Origin: Roseibium limicola
GTDB taxonomy: Bacteria; Pseudomonadota; Alphaproteobacteria; Rhizobiales; Stappiaceae
DNA: 64,000 nt
Assembly (NCBI RefSeq): GCF_017313085.1
Contig: NZ_JAFLNF010000002.1
Location: 248,001 to 312,000, forward strand
Reading direction: 5' to 3'
Shown one piece after another: positions 18,438-27,854 of this stretch (within the stretch, counting starts at the first letter, position 1; each line of letters starts with the position of its first letter). The position numbers and the translations under genes are program-made. The notes under the pieces are model-generated. The model was not told the DNA's origin. It made no database searches and was given only the letters and a program-made list of their open reading frames with translations.

Positions 18438-19727
18438 ATGGCCGACACTACTGCCAAGCTGAACGTGGGTGGTACCGATCAGGAGTACAGCGTTCTCGAC
18501 GGTTCCATTGGTCCGTCCGTGGTCAACATTGCCTCTCTGTACAAAGACACGGGCATGTTCACATACGACCCGGGATTCACCTCCACGGCGTCCTGCGAAT
18601 CGAAGATTACCTACATCGATGGCGATGAAGGCACCCTTCTGTACCGCGGTTATCCAATCGACCAGCTCGCCGACCACGGTGACTTCCTCGAGACATGCTA
18701 CCTGCTTCTGTACGGCGACCTGCCGAACAAGGCCGAGAAGAACGACTTCGTCGATCGCGTGACCTACCACACGATGATTCACGAGCAGATGTCCCGCTTC
18801 TTCTCTGGTTTCCGTCGTGATGCCCACCCGATGGCCATCATGGTTGGAACCGTTGGCGCCCTCGCCGCCTTCTACCACGACAGCACCGACATCTCCGATC
18901 CGCACCAGCGCATGATCGCTTCCCTGCGCATGATCGCCAAGATGCCGACGATTGCTGCCATGGCCTACAAGTACCATGTCGGTCAGCCGTTCGTGTATCC
19001 GCGCAACGACCTCGACTATTCCGCCAACTTCCTGCGCATGTGCTTCTCCGTGCCTTGCGAGGAATACAAGGTGAACCCGGTTCTGGCCCGCGCCATGGAC
19101 CGCATCTTCATCCTGCATGCGGACCACGAGCAGAACGCCTCCACCTCCACGGTGCGTCTGGCCGGCTCGTCCGGGGCCAACCCGTTCGCCTGTATCGCAG
19201 CTGGCATTGCCTGCCTCTGGGGTCCGGCACACGGCGGCGCCAACGAAGCCGCACTCAACATGCTGTCCGAAATCGGTTCTGTTGACCGCATTCCGGAATT
19301 CGTTGCCCGCGCCAAGGACAAGAACGATCCGTTCCGTCTGATGGGCTTCGGTCACCGGGTCTACAAGAACTACGATCCGCGCGCCAAGATCATGCAGAAG
19401 ACCTGTCACGAAGTGCTCGGTGAGCTCGGAATCAAGGACGATCCGCTCCTCGATATCGCGATGGAACTGGAAAAGATCGCTCTCAACGATCCGTATTTCG
19501 TCGAGAAGAAACTCTATCCGAACATCGACTTCTACTCGGGCATCACCCTGCGTGCGCTCGGCTTCCCGACCACCATGTTCACCGTCCTCTTCGCACTCGC
19601 CCGCACCGTCGGCTGGATCGCGCAGTGGAAGGAAATGGTCGAAGATCCGTCCCAGCGCATCGGTCGTCCGCGCCAGCTCTACACGGGCTCCCCGAAGCGC
19701 GACTACACACCGATCGAACAACGCTAA
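18438..19727 (+). CDS. gltA: Citrate synthase (type II, hexameric)
   Basis: 429 residues, the standard size for the Gram-negative NADH-sensitive type. It starts at the ATG behind AAGGGGG. Catalytic residues align with E. coli numbering: His about 264 in [10 protein letters not shown], His about 306 in [15 protein letters not shown] and Asp about 362 in PNIDFYSGI. It condenses acetyl-CoA and oxaloacetate to start the TCA cycle. It is apparently transcribed alone, ending at a strong intrinsic terminator. Confidence 0.97.
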   Translation: MADTTAKLNVGGTDQEYSVLDGSIGPSVVNIASLYKDTGMFTYDPGFTSTASCESKITYIDGDEGTLLYRGYPIDQLADHGDFLETCYLLLYGDLPNKAEKNDFVDRVTYHTMIHEQMSRFFSGFRRDAHPMAIMVGTVGALAAFYHDSTDISDPHQRMIASLRMIAKMPTIAAMAYKYHVGQPFVYPRNDLDYSANFLRMCFSVPCEEYKVNPVLARAMDRIFILHADHEQNASTSTVRLAGSSGANPFACIAAGIACLWGPAHGGANEAALNMLSEIGSVDRIPEFVARAKDKNDPFRLMGFGHRVYKNYDPRAKIMQKTCHEVLGELGIKDDPLLDIAMELEKIALNDPYFVEKKLYPNIDFYSGITLRALGFPTTMFTVLFALARTVGWIAQWKEMVEDPSQRIGRPRQLYTGSPKRDYTPIEQR

Positions 19728-19754
19728 GCCTGCAAGGCTCTAGCCCCAAACACC

Positions 19755-19790
19755 AAAGGCCGCCTTCAGGGGCGGCCTTTTTTTGTTGTT
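19755..19790 (+). terminator. Rho-independent terminator of gltA
   Basis: A perfect 10-bp stem AAAGGCCGCC / GGCGGCCTTT with a 6-nt loop is followed by TTTTGTTGTTTCTT, 28 bp after the gltA stop. Confidence 0.9.
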
Positions 19791-19885
19791 TCTTGCCCAG
19801 GCACGAGGAGAATCCACTCCTGAGAACTCCCGCCACTCGTCAGCGTCATCTCCGTTCCAGTCTTTCTGATGAGCTCCACCCCCAC

Positions 19886-20110
19886 CGTCTTCCTCGGCCT
19901 TGACCCGCTGCTGTTTGAGGATCCATGTCGCTCCCTCGCCTCAGACACAGGCTCCCCGCGAGGAGGTGAAACGGCATGGATGCCATGATCAAGCCATGGC
20001 ATGACGCGGAGGAGAGGCAATTTGCTGTCCCGGACTGGATCCGCGACCTGACGCCGATGGCCCCTAAGTCTGGATCCTCGGGACAAGCCCGAGGATGACG
20101 GAAACGCAAG
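19886..20110 (+). repeat. Family A composite repeat with inverted ends, copy 4
   Basis: The left end CGTCTTCCTCGGCCTTGACC ... GGATCCATG and the right end TGGATCCTCGGGACAAGCCC followed by GAGGATGACG are inverted relative to each other. Between them is a ~150-bp body shared with copy 5. The left palindrome is interrupted by CTGCTGTTTG. Confidence 0.8.
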
Positions 20111-20179
20111 AGCAAGCCGTAGCCGTATTGCAGATGCAAGTGGCATGTGGTGCCTGCCCACTGGAAAAGTCATCTCCAT

Positions 20180-20298
20180 CGTCATCCCGGGCGAAGACCC
20201 GGGACCGGTGAGCCACAGAACAATTTGTGAAGCTAAGGAACCGGTACCCCCGCGGTGCACCGATCCCGGATCAGCGCAGGCGCTTGTCCGGCATGACG
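20180..20298 (+). repeat. Intergenic repeat family B, fuller element
   Basis: Begins CGTCATCCCGGGCGAAGACC and GGGACCGGTG; ends CACCGATCCCGGATCAGCGC ... TTGTCCGGCATGACG. The termini are inverted repeats (CGTCATCCCGG / CCGGCATGACG), giving a small MITE-like or BIME-like shape. Confidence 0.6.
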
Positions 20299-20408
20299 AA
20301 AGCCAAGGCATTGATACGATAGCGAACGACCACGACAAGCCCGCCATTCCTGCACCCCTTCACCGCAAATCTGAAGCCTCGACCATGGGGAGACCACCCC
20401 ACCAGCTT

Positions 20409-20636
20409 CGTCTTCCTCGGGCTTGACCCGCTGCTGTTTGGGGATCCATGTCGCTCCCTCGCCTCACACGCAAGGTTCCCCGCGGGGAGACGAAACGGCA
20501 TGGATGCCATGGTCAAGCCATGGCATGACGCGGAGGAGAGGCAATTCGCTGTCCCGGACCTGATCCGGGACCTTCGCGCAAAACACACAAGAAGTCTGGA
20601 TCCTCGGGACAGGCCCGAGGATGACGGAAACGCAAG
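20409..20636 (+). repeat. Family A composite repeat with inverted ends, copy 5
   Basis: Nearly identical to copy 4 over its full ~228 bp, including the CTGCTGTTTG interruption in the left palindrome and the complete right palindrome TGGATCCTCGGGACAGGCCC followed by GAGGATGACG. Confidence 0.8.
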
Positions 20637-20641
20637 CCCGA

Positions 20642-20706
20642 GGAGGACGGCAGAGGAGGACGGCAGAGGTCGGCGGCAGAGGTCGGCGGCAGAGGTCGGC
20701 GGCGGC
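20642..20706. repeat. 13-bp tandem repeat, five units
   Basis: Two units of GGAGGACGGCAGA followed by two of GGTCGGCGGCAGA and one GGTCGGCGGCGGC. The array lies 36 bp from the lpxB 3' end and shows a clean switch from one unit variant to the other. Confidence 0.85.
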
Positions 20707-20742
20707 GGACGGCCGGCGCAGGAGGGGCCGTCCAGGGCAGCG

Positions 20743-21930
20743 TCAGAGCTTGCCTTGACGATGCAGAACATCGAGGACCACCCGAGCCGCGGCTTGTGAT
20801 TGGTGCTGTCCGTCAGGCAATTTCATGATGTCATCGAGGGCCTGAAACGTGGCGATCTGGTCGCGGCGCTCCGCTGTGTCCGACAGAAGTCCCTCAACAC
20901 GCTGCGCCAGCGCATCGGCCGTCACCTGTTCATCCAAATATTCCGGGATGACATTGCGGCCCAGAATGATGTTCGGCAGCACCATTGAGGTGGCCTGAAC
21001 GATGGGAAAGATCCGATTCAAGTCCTTGAGCCGACGAAAGAACCAGTCGACCTTATAGGCAACCGCCATCGGAACGCCGGAGATTGCCAGCTGCAATGTC
21101 ACGGTTCCGGAGGCTGCCAGGGCAGCATGGGCGCGCCGAAACGCCTTGTGCTTTGCCGCCTCACCATCGAGGATCAGAGGCTGGACGGCCCAGTCTTTTG
21201 TCCCCTCTGCGATGCGTTCCCGCAAATGAGAAACGGCCGGCAGCAGGACTTCCAGATCCGCGTGCCTGGCGCCAAGCTTTGCCACAGCTTCACCGAACAC
21301 CGGAAGCAGGCGCTCAATCTCGCTGCCCCGACTGCCCGGCAACACGACGAGAACCCGGTGAGGCTCCTGCAACGAGCTGCGCTCGCCCTCTCCAGGGCGC
21401 AACGCGTCCAGCCGCTCGATCAGCGGATGCCCGACATAATGGGTGCGCGGCCCGCCAAGGCGTTTGTGAACCGCAGGCTCGAAGGGCAACAGCGCCAGCA
21501 ACTCATCGACATAGGCGGTCATCTTGCGGGCCCGGCCCGGACGCCAGACCCAGACACTGGGGCTGACATAGCCAATGATCGGAATATGCGCTGCCTTCTT
21601 GCGTAGGCGCTTGGCCACGTTGTGGGTAAAATCCGGACTGTCGATGATGACGACCACATCCGGGTTCTCCGCCACCAGCGCATCAACCGTCTGATGCACC
21701 CGTTTGATGATCAACGGCAGGCGCTGAAGAACGGCCGTAATCCCCATCACCGAGGTGTCGCCGATATCAAAAACAGAGGTCAGACCCTGAGATTGCATGC
21801 CTTGACCGCCGGTGCCGCAAAAGGCCACCCGGTCTCCCAGGGTGTCTTTCAAGGATGCCATCAGCGCTGAGCCAAGGAAATCGCCCGATTCCTCGCCGAC
21901 AACCAGGCCGACTTTCACGGACGCGCTCAT
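20743..21930 (-). CDS. lpxB: Lipid-A-disaccharide synthase
   Basis: 395 residues, a GT-B-like glycosyltransferase of family GT19. The N-terminal motif GLVVGEESGDFLGSALM corresponds to the family AGExSGD signature; FCGTGGQGMQSQG, VIIDSPDF and the C-terminal LPGSRGSEIERLLP region are also typical. It joins UDP-2,3-diacylglucosamine to 2,3-diacylglucosamine-1-phosphate at the inner leaflet, forming the lipid A disaccharide. It overlaps lpxI by four bases (ATGA), the last gene of the minus-strand envelope cluster. Confidence 0.95.
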   Translation of the reverse strand: MSASVKVGLVVGEESGDFLGSALMASLKDTLGDRVAFCGTGGQGMQSQGLTSVFDIGDTSVMGITAVLQRLPLIIKRVHQTVDALVAENPDVVVIIDSPDFTHNVAKRLRKKAAHIPIIGYVSPSVWVWRPGRARKMTAYVDELLALLPFEPAVHKRLGGPRTHYVGHPLIERLDALRPGEGERSSLQEPHRVLVVLPGSRGSEIERLLPVFGEAVAKLGARHADLEVLLPAVSHLRERIAEGTKDWAVQPLILDGEAAKHKAFRRAHAALAASGTVTLQLAISGVPMAVAYKVDWFFRRLKDLNRIFPIVQATSMVLPNIILGRNVIPEYLDEQVTADALAQRVEGLLSDTAERRDQIATFQALDDIMKLPDGQHQSQAAARVVLDVLHRQGKL

Positions 21931-22826
21931 GGTTGCAACTCGCTGGTCATATCCCTTGGGTCGGCCGAAAACCCAAAAATGAATAGCCCGGCATCGTCTG
22001 CAGCCTGAAGCGTCTGGGCTTCTTCTGCAATCAGCGCCCCCTGCGCCTGCACCGCGATGCCGGCCAGGCCGGCACTTTTGGCCAGTGCGATTGTCATGGG
22101 GCCGATGGCCGGTAGATCCACCCGCAGGTCCTGCCCCGGCTTGACGGTCTTCACCAGAACGCCACCGGGCGTCTTGGCTCGGACGCGCCCATTGGCACGC
22201 AGATCGGCACAGCGACGCAGCATGGCGTCCGTGCCTTCCGCACCTTCCAGCGCGATCACCCGACCGGCAACGGCCACCGCTCCCTGCCCGATATCCAGAT
22301 CACCCAGACGACGCGCCGCCTCCAGCGCCAGCGTCATGTCCCGCAGCCCATTGGCGTCCGGCGTATGCCGTCCCAAGGCGCCAGAGCCGGCGAGAAGATC
22401 CGGTGCAACATCGTGCAAACCAACCACCTGGAAACCTTCCGATTCGAATATGCCAATGACCTTGCCCAGCAGACTGTCGTCCCCCCCCGCCATCGCCTTG
22501 ATGATCCTGGGAAGCCGCCACAGAGTGCCTGGGTCGCCCAGAATGGAAGTGAAATCAGGTCGTTTGACGATACCGCCGATGAGGATCAGTTCCTGGCACC
22601 CGGCTTTGCCGAGGCCCTTGAACAGCCGGCCGATCTGACCGAAGCCCAGCTCAACGTCCGCGACCTGACGCAACCCGTCTTCGGCCTCGCCTCTTATGGC
22701 GACAACATAGGTTTTGCGCCCTGCCGCTCGAAGCCGCTCAACCACGGCGCCCGGCAACGTGCCATTGCCACAGATCAGGCCGATGGGCGCAAGCGCTGCT
22801 GCATCGGGCACATCCTGGCGCGCCAT
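21927..22826 (-). CDS. lpxI: UDP-2,3-diacylglucosamine pyrophosphatase LpxI (DUF1009)
   Basis: 299 residues from the ATG at 22826; a GTG lies one codon earlier. The N-terminal domain starts GLICGNGTLPGAVVERLRAAG, and the C-terminal DUF1009 portion carries RRCADLRANGR, KTPGGVLVKTVKPGQDLRVD and GPMTIALAKSAGLAGIAV. LpxI hydrolyses UDP-2,3-diacylglucosamine to the 1-phosphate and UMP, replacing LpxH, as is known in alphaproteobacteria. It is placed exactly between lpxA and lpxB. Confidence 0.93.
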   Translation of the reverse strand: MARQDVPDAAALAPIGLICGNGTLPGAVVERLRAAGRKTYVVAIRGEAEDGLRQVADVELGFGQIGRLFKGLGKAGCQELILIGGIVKRPDFTSILGDPGTLWRLPRIIKAMAGGDDSLLGKVIGIFESEGFQVVGLHDVAPDLLAGSGALGRHTPDANGLRDMTLALEAARRLGDLDIGQGAVAVAGRVIALEGAEGTDAMLRRCADLRANGRVRAKTPGGVLVKTVKPGQDLRVDLPAIGPMTIALAKSAGLAGIAVQAQGALIAEEAQTLQAADDAGLFIFGFSADPRDMTSELQP

Positions 22827-22838
22827 CACGCCGCCGCC

Positions 22839-23636
22839 TCAGCCTTCGCCGCGCGGCGTGCAGAAACGTCGGTTTTCACGCGACAACATGAAATCGGTTA
22901 CAGCGGCAACCAGAGGTCGTCCGACATTGGAAGCGGCGGCTGCATTGGCGCGCTCCAGCAACGTGCCCTCGTCGCTTTCAAATATGTCGCGGAAGGCGGC
23001 GCGAAGCGCGTGGATCTCTTCACGCGGATGGTTGGCCCGTTTCAGCCCGACAAGGTTCAACCCAGCCAGATGCGCCCGGTCGCCAATGACCGAGCCAAAA
23101 GGAATAACGTCGAACTCAACTCCGGTCATGCCGCCAACAATGGCGCCCTTGCCGATGCGGATCCATTGACGGGCCGCACTCAGGCCGCCCATGATCACAT
23201 GGTCTTCCAGCTCTACATGGCCGCCGAGCGTGGCGTTATTGGCCAGAATCGCATTGTTGCCGACGATGCAATCATGGCCAACGTGCGCGCTCATCATGAA
23301 CAGGCAGTTGTCGCCCACCTTGGTCAGACCGCCGCCACCTTCCGTCCCCGGGTTCATGGTCACATGCTCCCGGATCTGGTTGTTACGGCCAATTTCCAGA
23401 TAGGTTACTTCGCCGGCAAACTTCAGATCCTGCGGCTGATGCCCGATAGAGGCGAAGGGAAAGATATGTGTTCCAGCCCCCACCGTGGTGTGGCCCGCGA
23501 CGACCACATGAGACTCCAGCACGACATTCTCGCCCAGCTTGACGTTGGGCCCGACCACACAGAACGGGCCGATCCGGCAGCCCTCGCCAATTTCGGCGCC
23601 GTCTTCAATGATGGCTGTCGGATGAAGCTTTGTCAT
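22839..23636 (-). CDS. lpxA: Acyl-[ACP]--UDP-N-acetylglucosamine O-acyltransferase
   Basis: 265 residues from the ATG at 23636, with GAGG upstream; the frame extends further but overlaps fabZ. A left-handed beta-helix of hexapeptide repeats fills the N-terminal two thirds (for example IGEGCRIGPFCVVG), with the catalytic His near 121 in SAHVGHDCIVGNN. The C-terminal helices contain LKRANHPREEIHALRAAFRD. It is the first committed enzyme of lipid A synthesis, adding a 3-hydroxyacyl chain from ACP to UDP-GlcNAc. It starts 7 bp after fabZ. Confidence 0.95.
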   Translation of the reverse strand: MTKLHPTAIIEDGAEIGEGCRIGPFCVVGPNVKLGENVVLESHVVVAGHTTVGAGTHIFPFASIGHQPQDLKFAGEVTYLEIGRNNQIREHVTMNPGTEGGGGLTKVGDNCLFMMSAHVGHDCIVGNNAILANNATLGGHVELEDHVIMGGLSAARQWIRIGKGAIVGGMTGVEFDVIPFGSVIGDRAHLAGLNLVGLKRANHPREEIHALRAAFRDIFESDEGTLLERANAAAASNVGRPLVAAVTDFMLSRENRRFCTPRGEG

Positions 23637-23643
23637 TCTGTCC

Positions 23644-24108
23644 TCACGCATCCACGAGCATTGCGCTGATTTCAGCTTCGGCAACCTTGGCGCCTTGAAC
23701 CTTGGCAACGCAGTCGAACTTCCAGATGTTGGCGCGCTGGCGGATCTTCGTCACATGAAAATGCACCACATCACCAGGCACGACCGGCTTGCGGAATTTG
23801 GCCTTATCAATGGTCATGAAATAGACCAGCTGCGGCGGCGTATCCTTGCCGCGGGCATGAACGCACAGCGCGCCCGCCGTCTGGGCCATGGCTTCGATCA
23901 GCAGCACACCCGGCATGATCGGCTGCTTGGGAAAATGGCCGGTGAACTGCGGCTCATTGATGGTCACATTCTTGATGCCGATACAGCTGTCGTCGCCGTC
24001 CATCTCGATGATCCGGTCAATCAGCAGGAACGGATAGCGATGCGGCAGCAGCTCCATGATCTGGAGGATGTCGGCGCTGGCCAGTTCTTTCTTTTCGTTT
24101 TCTTCCAT
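23644..24108 (-). CDS. fabZ: 3-hydroxyacyl-[ACP] dehydratase FabZ
   Basis: 154 residues from the ATG at 24108, behind AAGGGG; ten extra upstream codons are unlikely. The hot-dog fold has [13 protein letters not shown], and the catalytic pair is His58 in [12 protein letters not shown] and Glu72 in LLIEAMAQ. It dehydrates 3-hydroxyacyl-ACP in fatty acid elongation and thereby competes with LpxA for the same hydroxyacyl pool, which explains the conserved fabZ-lpxA pairing. Confidence 0.96.
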   Translation of the reverse strand: MEENEKKELASADILQIMELLPHRYPFLLIDRIIEMDGDDSCIGIKNVTINEPQFTGHFPKQPIMPGVLLIEAMAQTAGALCVHARGKDTPPQLVYFMTIDKAKFRKPVVPGDVVHFHVTKIRQRANIWKFDCVAKVQGAKVAEAEISAMLVDA

Positions 24109-24171
24109 GTCGTGCCCCTTGGCGCGCAGCGCGCGCACCCCTCATTCACTCACAAATTTCTGCCGCTTCGT

Positions 24172-25209
24172 TTAAGCGTCCTTGCCCCGTTGTGCAAGTT
24201 TACGAAGCGCAGCAAGTTCCCGGAACCACTGTTTCACAGGCTTGGCTGGTGTTCCCCCATAGCGACCACCTGCGGGAATGTCGTCACTGACGCTGCTGAC
24301 GGCGGCAATCTGAGCCCCCATGCCAATGGTCACATGGCCGCGTACGCCCGATTGCCCACCGATGGCAACGTAATCTTCCAGCGTGCTGCTGCCCGATATT
24401 CCGACCTGAGAGACGATGACACAATGCCGACCGATCACCACGTTGTGGCCAATCTGCACCTGATTGTCGATCTTTGTTCCTTCGCCAATCACCGTGTCCC
24501 GGTTGGCGCCCCGATCCACGGTGGTGTTGGCACCAATCTCGACTTTGTCCTGAATGATCACACGGCCGACCTGCGGCACCTTGACGTGACCACCGGCCCC
24601 CATGGCATAGCCGAAACCGTCCTGGCCGATCGCCACGCCGGGGTGAAGATAGACATCATTGCCGATCAGCGAATGTTGGACAACAACATTGGGACCAACC
24701 ACACAGTTGCGGCCAATCCGGACGTTGTCGCCGATCACCGCGTTGGCTTCAATTCTGGTTCCGGAGCCAATCTCCGCCCTTGCGCCTATCACCGCACCAA
24801 CTGACACATGCACTCCGGCTTCCAGCTTCGCATCAGCATGGACGCTGGCGCGCTCGGAAACCCCGGACTGGGCCTGAACTGCAGGCAGCATTGCGGTGGG
24901 ATAGAGCTTCGCCAACACCTGGGCCCAGGAGCGGTAGGCCTCACCACAGACCAGCGCCGTCACCCCCTCGGGCACCTTGCCAGCGTGTTTCTTGGCCACC
25001 AGACAGGCTGCAGCCTTGGTCTGACCAAGCGCATCCAGGTAAGCCGTGTTGTCGAAGAAAACCAGGGTTCCCTCTCCGGCTTCCTCGAGCGGAGCCACGG
25101 CAGAGATCATCACCGCGCCATCGCCACCCTGCAGCTCGGCTCCTGCCCATTCTGCAATCTGGCTGAGGCTGACAGGCGGAAACGGCGGGAAGAACGAGAG
25201 ATCTGTCAT
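24172..25209 (-). CDS. lpxD: UDP-3-O-acylglucosamine N-acyltransferase
   Basis: 345 residues. An N-terminal uridine-binding domain (to about 110, with EEAGEGTLVFFDN) is followed by a hexapeptide-repeat beta-helix, with the GIGQDGFGYAMG loop and the catalytic His in VQIGHNVVIG, and a short C-terminal helix. It adds the second 3-hydroxyacyl chain in lipid A assembly. It follows bamA after about 90 bp and precedes fabZ by 63 bp. Confidence 0.95.
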   Translation of the reverse strand: MTDLSFFPPFPPVSLSQIAEWAGAELQGGDGAVMISAVAPLEEAGEGTLVFFDNTAYLDALGQTKAAACLVAKKHAGKVPEGVTALVCGEAYRSWAQVLAKLYPTAMLPAVQAQSGVSERASVHADAKLEAGVHVSVGAVIGARAEIGSGTRIEANAVIGDNVRIGRNCVVGPNVVVQHSLIGNDVYLHPGVAIGQDGFGYAMGAGGHVKVPQVGRVIIQDKVEIGANTTVDRGANRDTVIGEGTKIDNQVQIGHNVVIGRHCVIVSQVGISGSSTLEDYVAIGGQSGVRGHVTIGMGAQIAAVSSVSDDIPAGGRYGGTPAKPVKQWFRELAALRKLAQRGKDA

Positions 25210-25302
25210 TATATTTGTCTCAATCGCTATGTCTTAACGGCAAACGGCCGCCCTCGCAGGCGGCCGCTTGTGAGATTAGGAACTGACTCCAGGCCACCTG
25301 CC

Positions 25303-27684
25303 TTAGAAGCGGGTGCCACCGGAAAGCCGGAAGACCTGCGTACGGTCGCTGTCTTCTTTCATCAGCGGCCAGGCGAAATCAGCGCGAAGCGGACCGAATG
25401 GTGATTCCCAGCGAATGCCAGCACCAACCGAAGCGCGGATCGAAAAGTCATCGGAAACAACATTTCCGCCATTGTTGTTCACAACACCGACAAGGTCGTC
25501 ATCGGAACCCCAGAGCGATCCAGCATCAGCAAAGACAGCGCCACTCAGGCCGAACTCTTCCGGAAGAGCCGGGAACGGGAATGTGCCTTCAACCGTCGCC
25601 GCGAAGAACATCTGTCCGCCGATAGCATCATCGGTGGTCGAGTCACGCGGGCCAATGCCCTGGTTTTCGAAACCACGGACCAGGCTGCCACCGAGCATGA
25701 ACTGCTCGGAAACCCGCAGACGCTCATCGCCGAGACCCGTGATGTGGCCACCCATGATCGAGACCTTGCCCACAAGACCAAAGTCAGGAAGCAGTTCGCG
25801 GTAGGCACGGGCTTCAGCAGAAGTCTTCAGGTAGAAGCTGTCACCACCAACACCGGCGAACTCCTGGCCGAACTTGGCATAGATGCCGTCACTCGGGTTC
25901 AGGTTGCTGTCCAAGGTGTTGTAGGCGAACTGATAGCCAACGGCAGACGTCAGACGCTTGCCGATGCTGTCACAGATCGCCGGCGACAGATTGGTGTTGT
26001 TGCCGCATGTCGCCAGGCCAAATGCAAGATTGTCCGGATCGGAAATCTCAGTCTGGTAAATGTCGTAGGACAGACGAAGCGTCAGCTCTTCTTCGCGCAA
26101 TGGCAGAGTGAAGCCGATGCCGCCACCGATCTTGTCTTCGTCATAATCACGGTAGTCGTTGCTGTCGCTTACCTTGCGGTAGGCATCAAAATCGAACCCG
26201 ATACGGCGACCAAGGAAGAACGGCTCCTTGAAGGTGAATTCGTAAGTCTGGTTGTCGGTACCACCGCCAACACCGATCTTCACGAACTGACCGCGACCCA
26301 GGAAGTTCTTCTCGGAAACAGAGACATCACCGATGACACCGTCGGTCGTCGAGTAGCCGATACCGAAGGAGACTTCACCGGTGGCTTTTTCTTCAACATT
26401 GACGTTGACGATCACCCGGTCTGCAGCAGATCCCTGAGACGTGGTGATACTCACCTTCTCAAAGAAGCCGAGATTGCGCAGACGACGCTCAGCCTTGTCG
26501 AGCAGCGCGCGGTTGAAGGCATCGCCTTCCAACAGATCAAACTCACGACGCAGCACATACTCACGCGTACGGTCGTTGCCGATGATGTTGATGCGCTCGA
26601 CGTAAGCCCGCGGGCCTTCTTCGATGTAATAGGTCAGGGAAATCGTCTTTGCGTCATAGTCACGCGAAGCGCGCGGACGGATCTGGGCAAAAGCATAGCC
26701 GTTTTCGGCAACTTTGACGGTCAGATCTTCAACGGTCTGCTCGACGCGCAGCGAGTTGAAAGTATCACCGGCATCTGTCCGCACGATACTGCGCAGGCTT
26801 TCCGGATCAACTTCAGCCAGAGAAGACACAACCTCCACGTCGGAAATCTGGTACTTCTCGCCTTCTTCAACCGTGAAGGTCACATAGAAGACATTGCTCT
26901 CGCGGTCGAGTTCAGCGGTAGAAGCGACGATGCGGAAATCCGCATAACCCTTCTTGTAATAATACTGACGCAGCAATTCCTGATCGGCAGCCAAACGGTC
27001 GGGATCATAGGTATCCGTGGTACGCAACCAGCCGAGAAGGCCGGTTTCACGAGTCCGGATCACGTCACGCAGACGACCATCAGAGAAGGAGTCATTGCCG
27101 ATGAAAGCAATACGCTCGACGCCAGTCTTCTTGCCTTCATCAATTTCAAAGACCAGATCGACACGATTGTTCGCGCGTTCAATGGTCTTCGGCTCAACGG
27201 ACGCGCCATAGCGACCGGAGCGGCGATAGGCTTCAAGCAGGTTCTGAACGTCGGACTGAACCTTGGCGCGGGTCAGCATGGACCGCTCGCCAGAGCGAAC
27301 AACCGTCTTCAAGGCGTCATCGTTGAGCTTCTTGTTGCCCTCGAAAGACACCCGGTTGATCATTGGATTTTCGCTGACACTGACGACAACCGTGGATCCC
27401 TGCGGGGTAATCTGCACATCGGCAAAAAGCCCGGTGGCAAACAGCGCCTTCAGAGATTCATCAACATCGCCTGCCCCATAAGACTGGCCCGGACGGATCG
27501 TCAGGTAACTGAGAACCGTTTCTTCCTCGATACGCTCATTGCCCCGAACAACGATTGAACGCGCAACCGCAGCTTCTGCAACGGAAGCGGAAAGGGGTCC
27601 GAGCCCAACCGGCACAATCGCGCTGGTGCTCATGAACGCTGCCGCTAAAAGAACGACACGGGAGTTTTTCTGCAATCGCTGCAT
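25303..27684 (-). CDS. bamA: Outer membrane protein assembly factor BamA
   Basis: 793 residues. An N-terminal signal peptide ends in VAEAAVARSIVVRGNERI. Five POTRA domains span about 40-430 (the first begins VVRGNERIEEETVLSYL). A 16-strand barrel at the C-terminus contains the barrel motif VRGFENQGIGPRD and finishes with a terminal Phe (SGGTRF), as outer membrane proteins do. BamA folds and inserts other barrel proteins. There is a 170-bp gap upstream to rseP, so an internal promoter is possible. Confidence 0.96.
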   Translation of the reverse strand: MQRLQKNSRVVLLAAAFMSTSAIVPVGLGPLSASVAEAAVARSIVVRGNERIEEETVLSYLTIRPGQSYGAGDVDESLKALFATGLFADVQITPQGSTVVVSVSENPMINRVSFEGNKKLNDDALKTVVRSGERSMLTRAKVQSDVQNLLEAYRRSGRYGASVEPKTIERANNRVDLVFEIDEGKKTGVERIAFIGNDSFSDGRLRDVIRTRETGLLGWLRTTDTYDPDRLAADQELLRQYYYKKGYADFRIVASTAELDRESNVFYVTFTVEEGEKYQISDVEVVSSLAEVDPESLRSIVRTDAGDTFNSLRVEQTVEDLTVKVAENGYAFAQIRPRASRDYDAKTISLTYYIEEGPRAYVERINIIGNDRTREYVLRREFDLLEGDAFNRALLDKAERRLRNLGFFEKVSITTSQGSAADRVIVNVNVEEKATGEVSFGIGYSTTDGVIGDVSVSEKNFLGRGQFVKIGVGGGTDNQTYEFTFKEPFFLGRRIGFDFDAYRKVSDSNDYRDYDEDKIGGGIGFTLPLREEELTLRLSYDIYQTEISDPDNLAFGLATCGNNTNLSPAICDSIGKRLTSAVGYQFAYNTLDSNLNPSDGIYAKFGQEFAGVGGDSFYLKTSAEARAYRELLPDFGLVGKVSIMGGHITGLGDERLRVSEQFMLGGSLVRGFENQGIGPRDSTTDDAIGGQMFFAATVEGTFPFPALPEEFGLSGAVFADAGSLWGSDDDLVGVVNNNGGNVVSDDFSIRASVGAGIRWESPFGPLRADFAWPLMKEDSDRTQVFRLSGGTRF

Positions 27685-27854
27685 TAGTGCGCTATGCCTT
27701 TTGTTTTAAAGCCCCACACGCTGGCACGCGTCGTGAAGACGGATTCTCAGCAACTCGGCTACGTTTTTACAGGCTTTTTGCGATTAAGCAACAGCCCCAT
27801 GGCCGGGAAAGCGATAATGTTTGAACACGTTGCGCCGATGTCACGGCATAACTC

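Larger units (their letters stand above)
19791..20742. repeat. Repeat-filled convergent intergenic region, gltA / lpxB
   Basis: About 950 bp without a credible gene. It holds two near-identical ~226-bp family A composite repeats, a family B element between them and a 13-bp tandem repeat, listed separately. Confidence 0.8.

Noticed and set aside
18408..19721. 437-codon open frame antisense to gltA
   Set aside because: Shadow of citrate synthase, whose three catalytic residues are at the expected positions.
20641..20710. Tandem repeat considered as a CRISPR array
   Set aside because: Units are 13 bp and directly adjacent with no spacers, and there are no cas genes.
22365..23669. 434-codon open frame antisense to lpxI and lpxA
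   Set aside because: Both minus-strand genes have catalytic motifs and correct neighbours; the antisense frame bridges two genes and lacks a ribosome site.
25744..27558. 604-codon open frame antisense to bamA
   Set aside because: It lies wholly within bamA, which has signal peptide, POTRA and barrel features. The antisense translation has no domain pattern and is a GC-rich codon-bias shadow.
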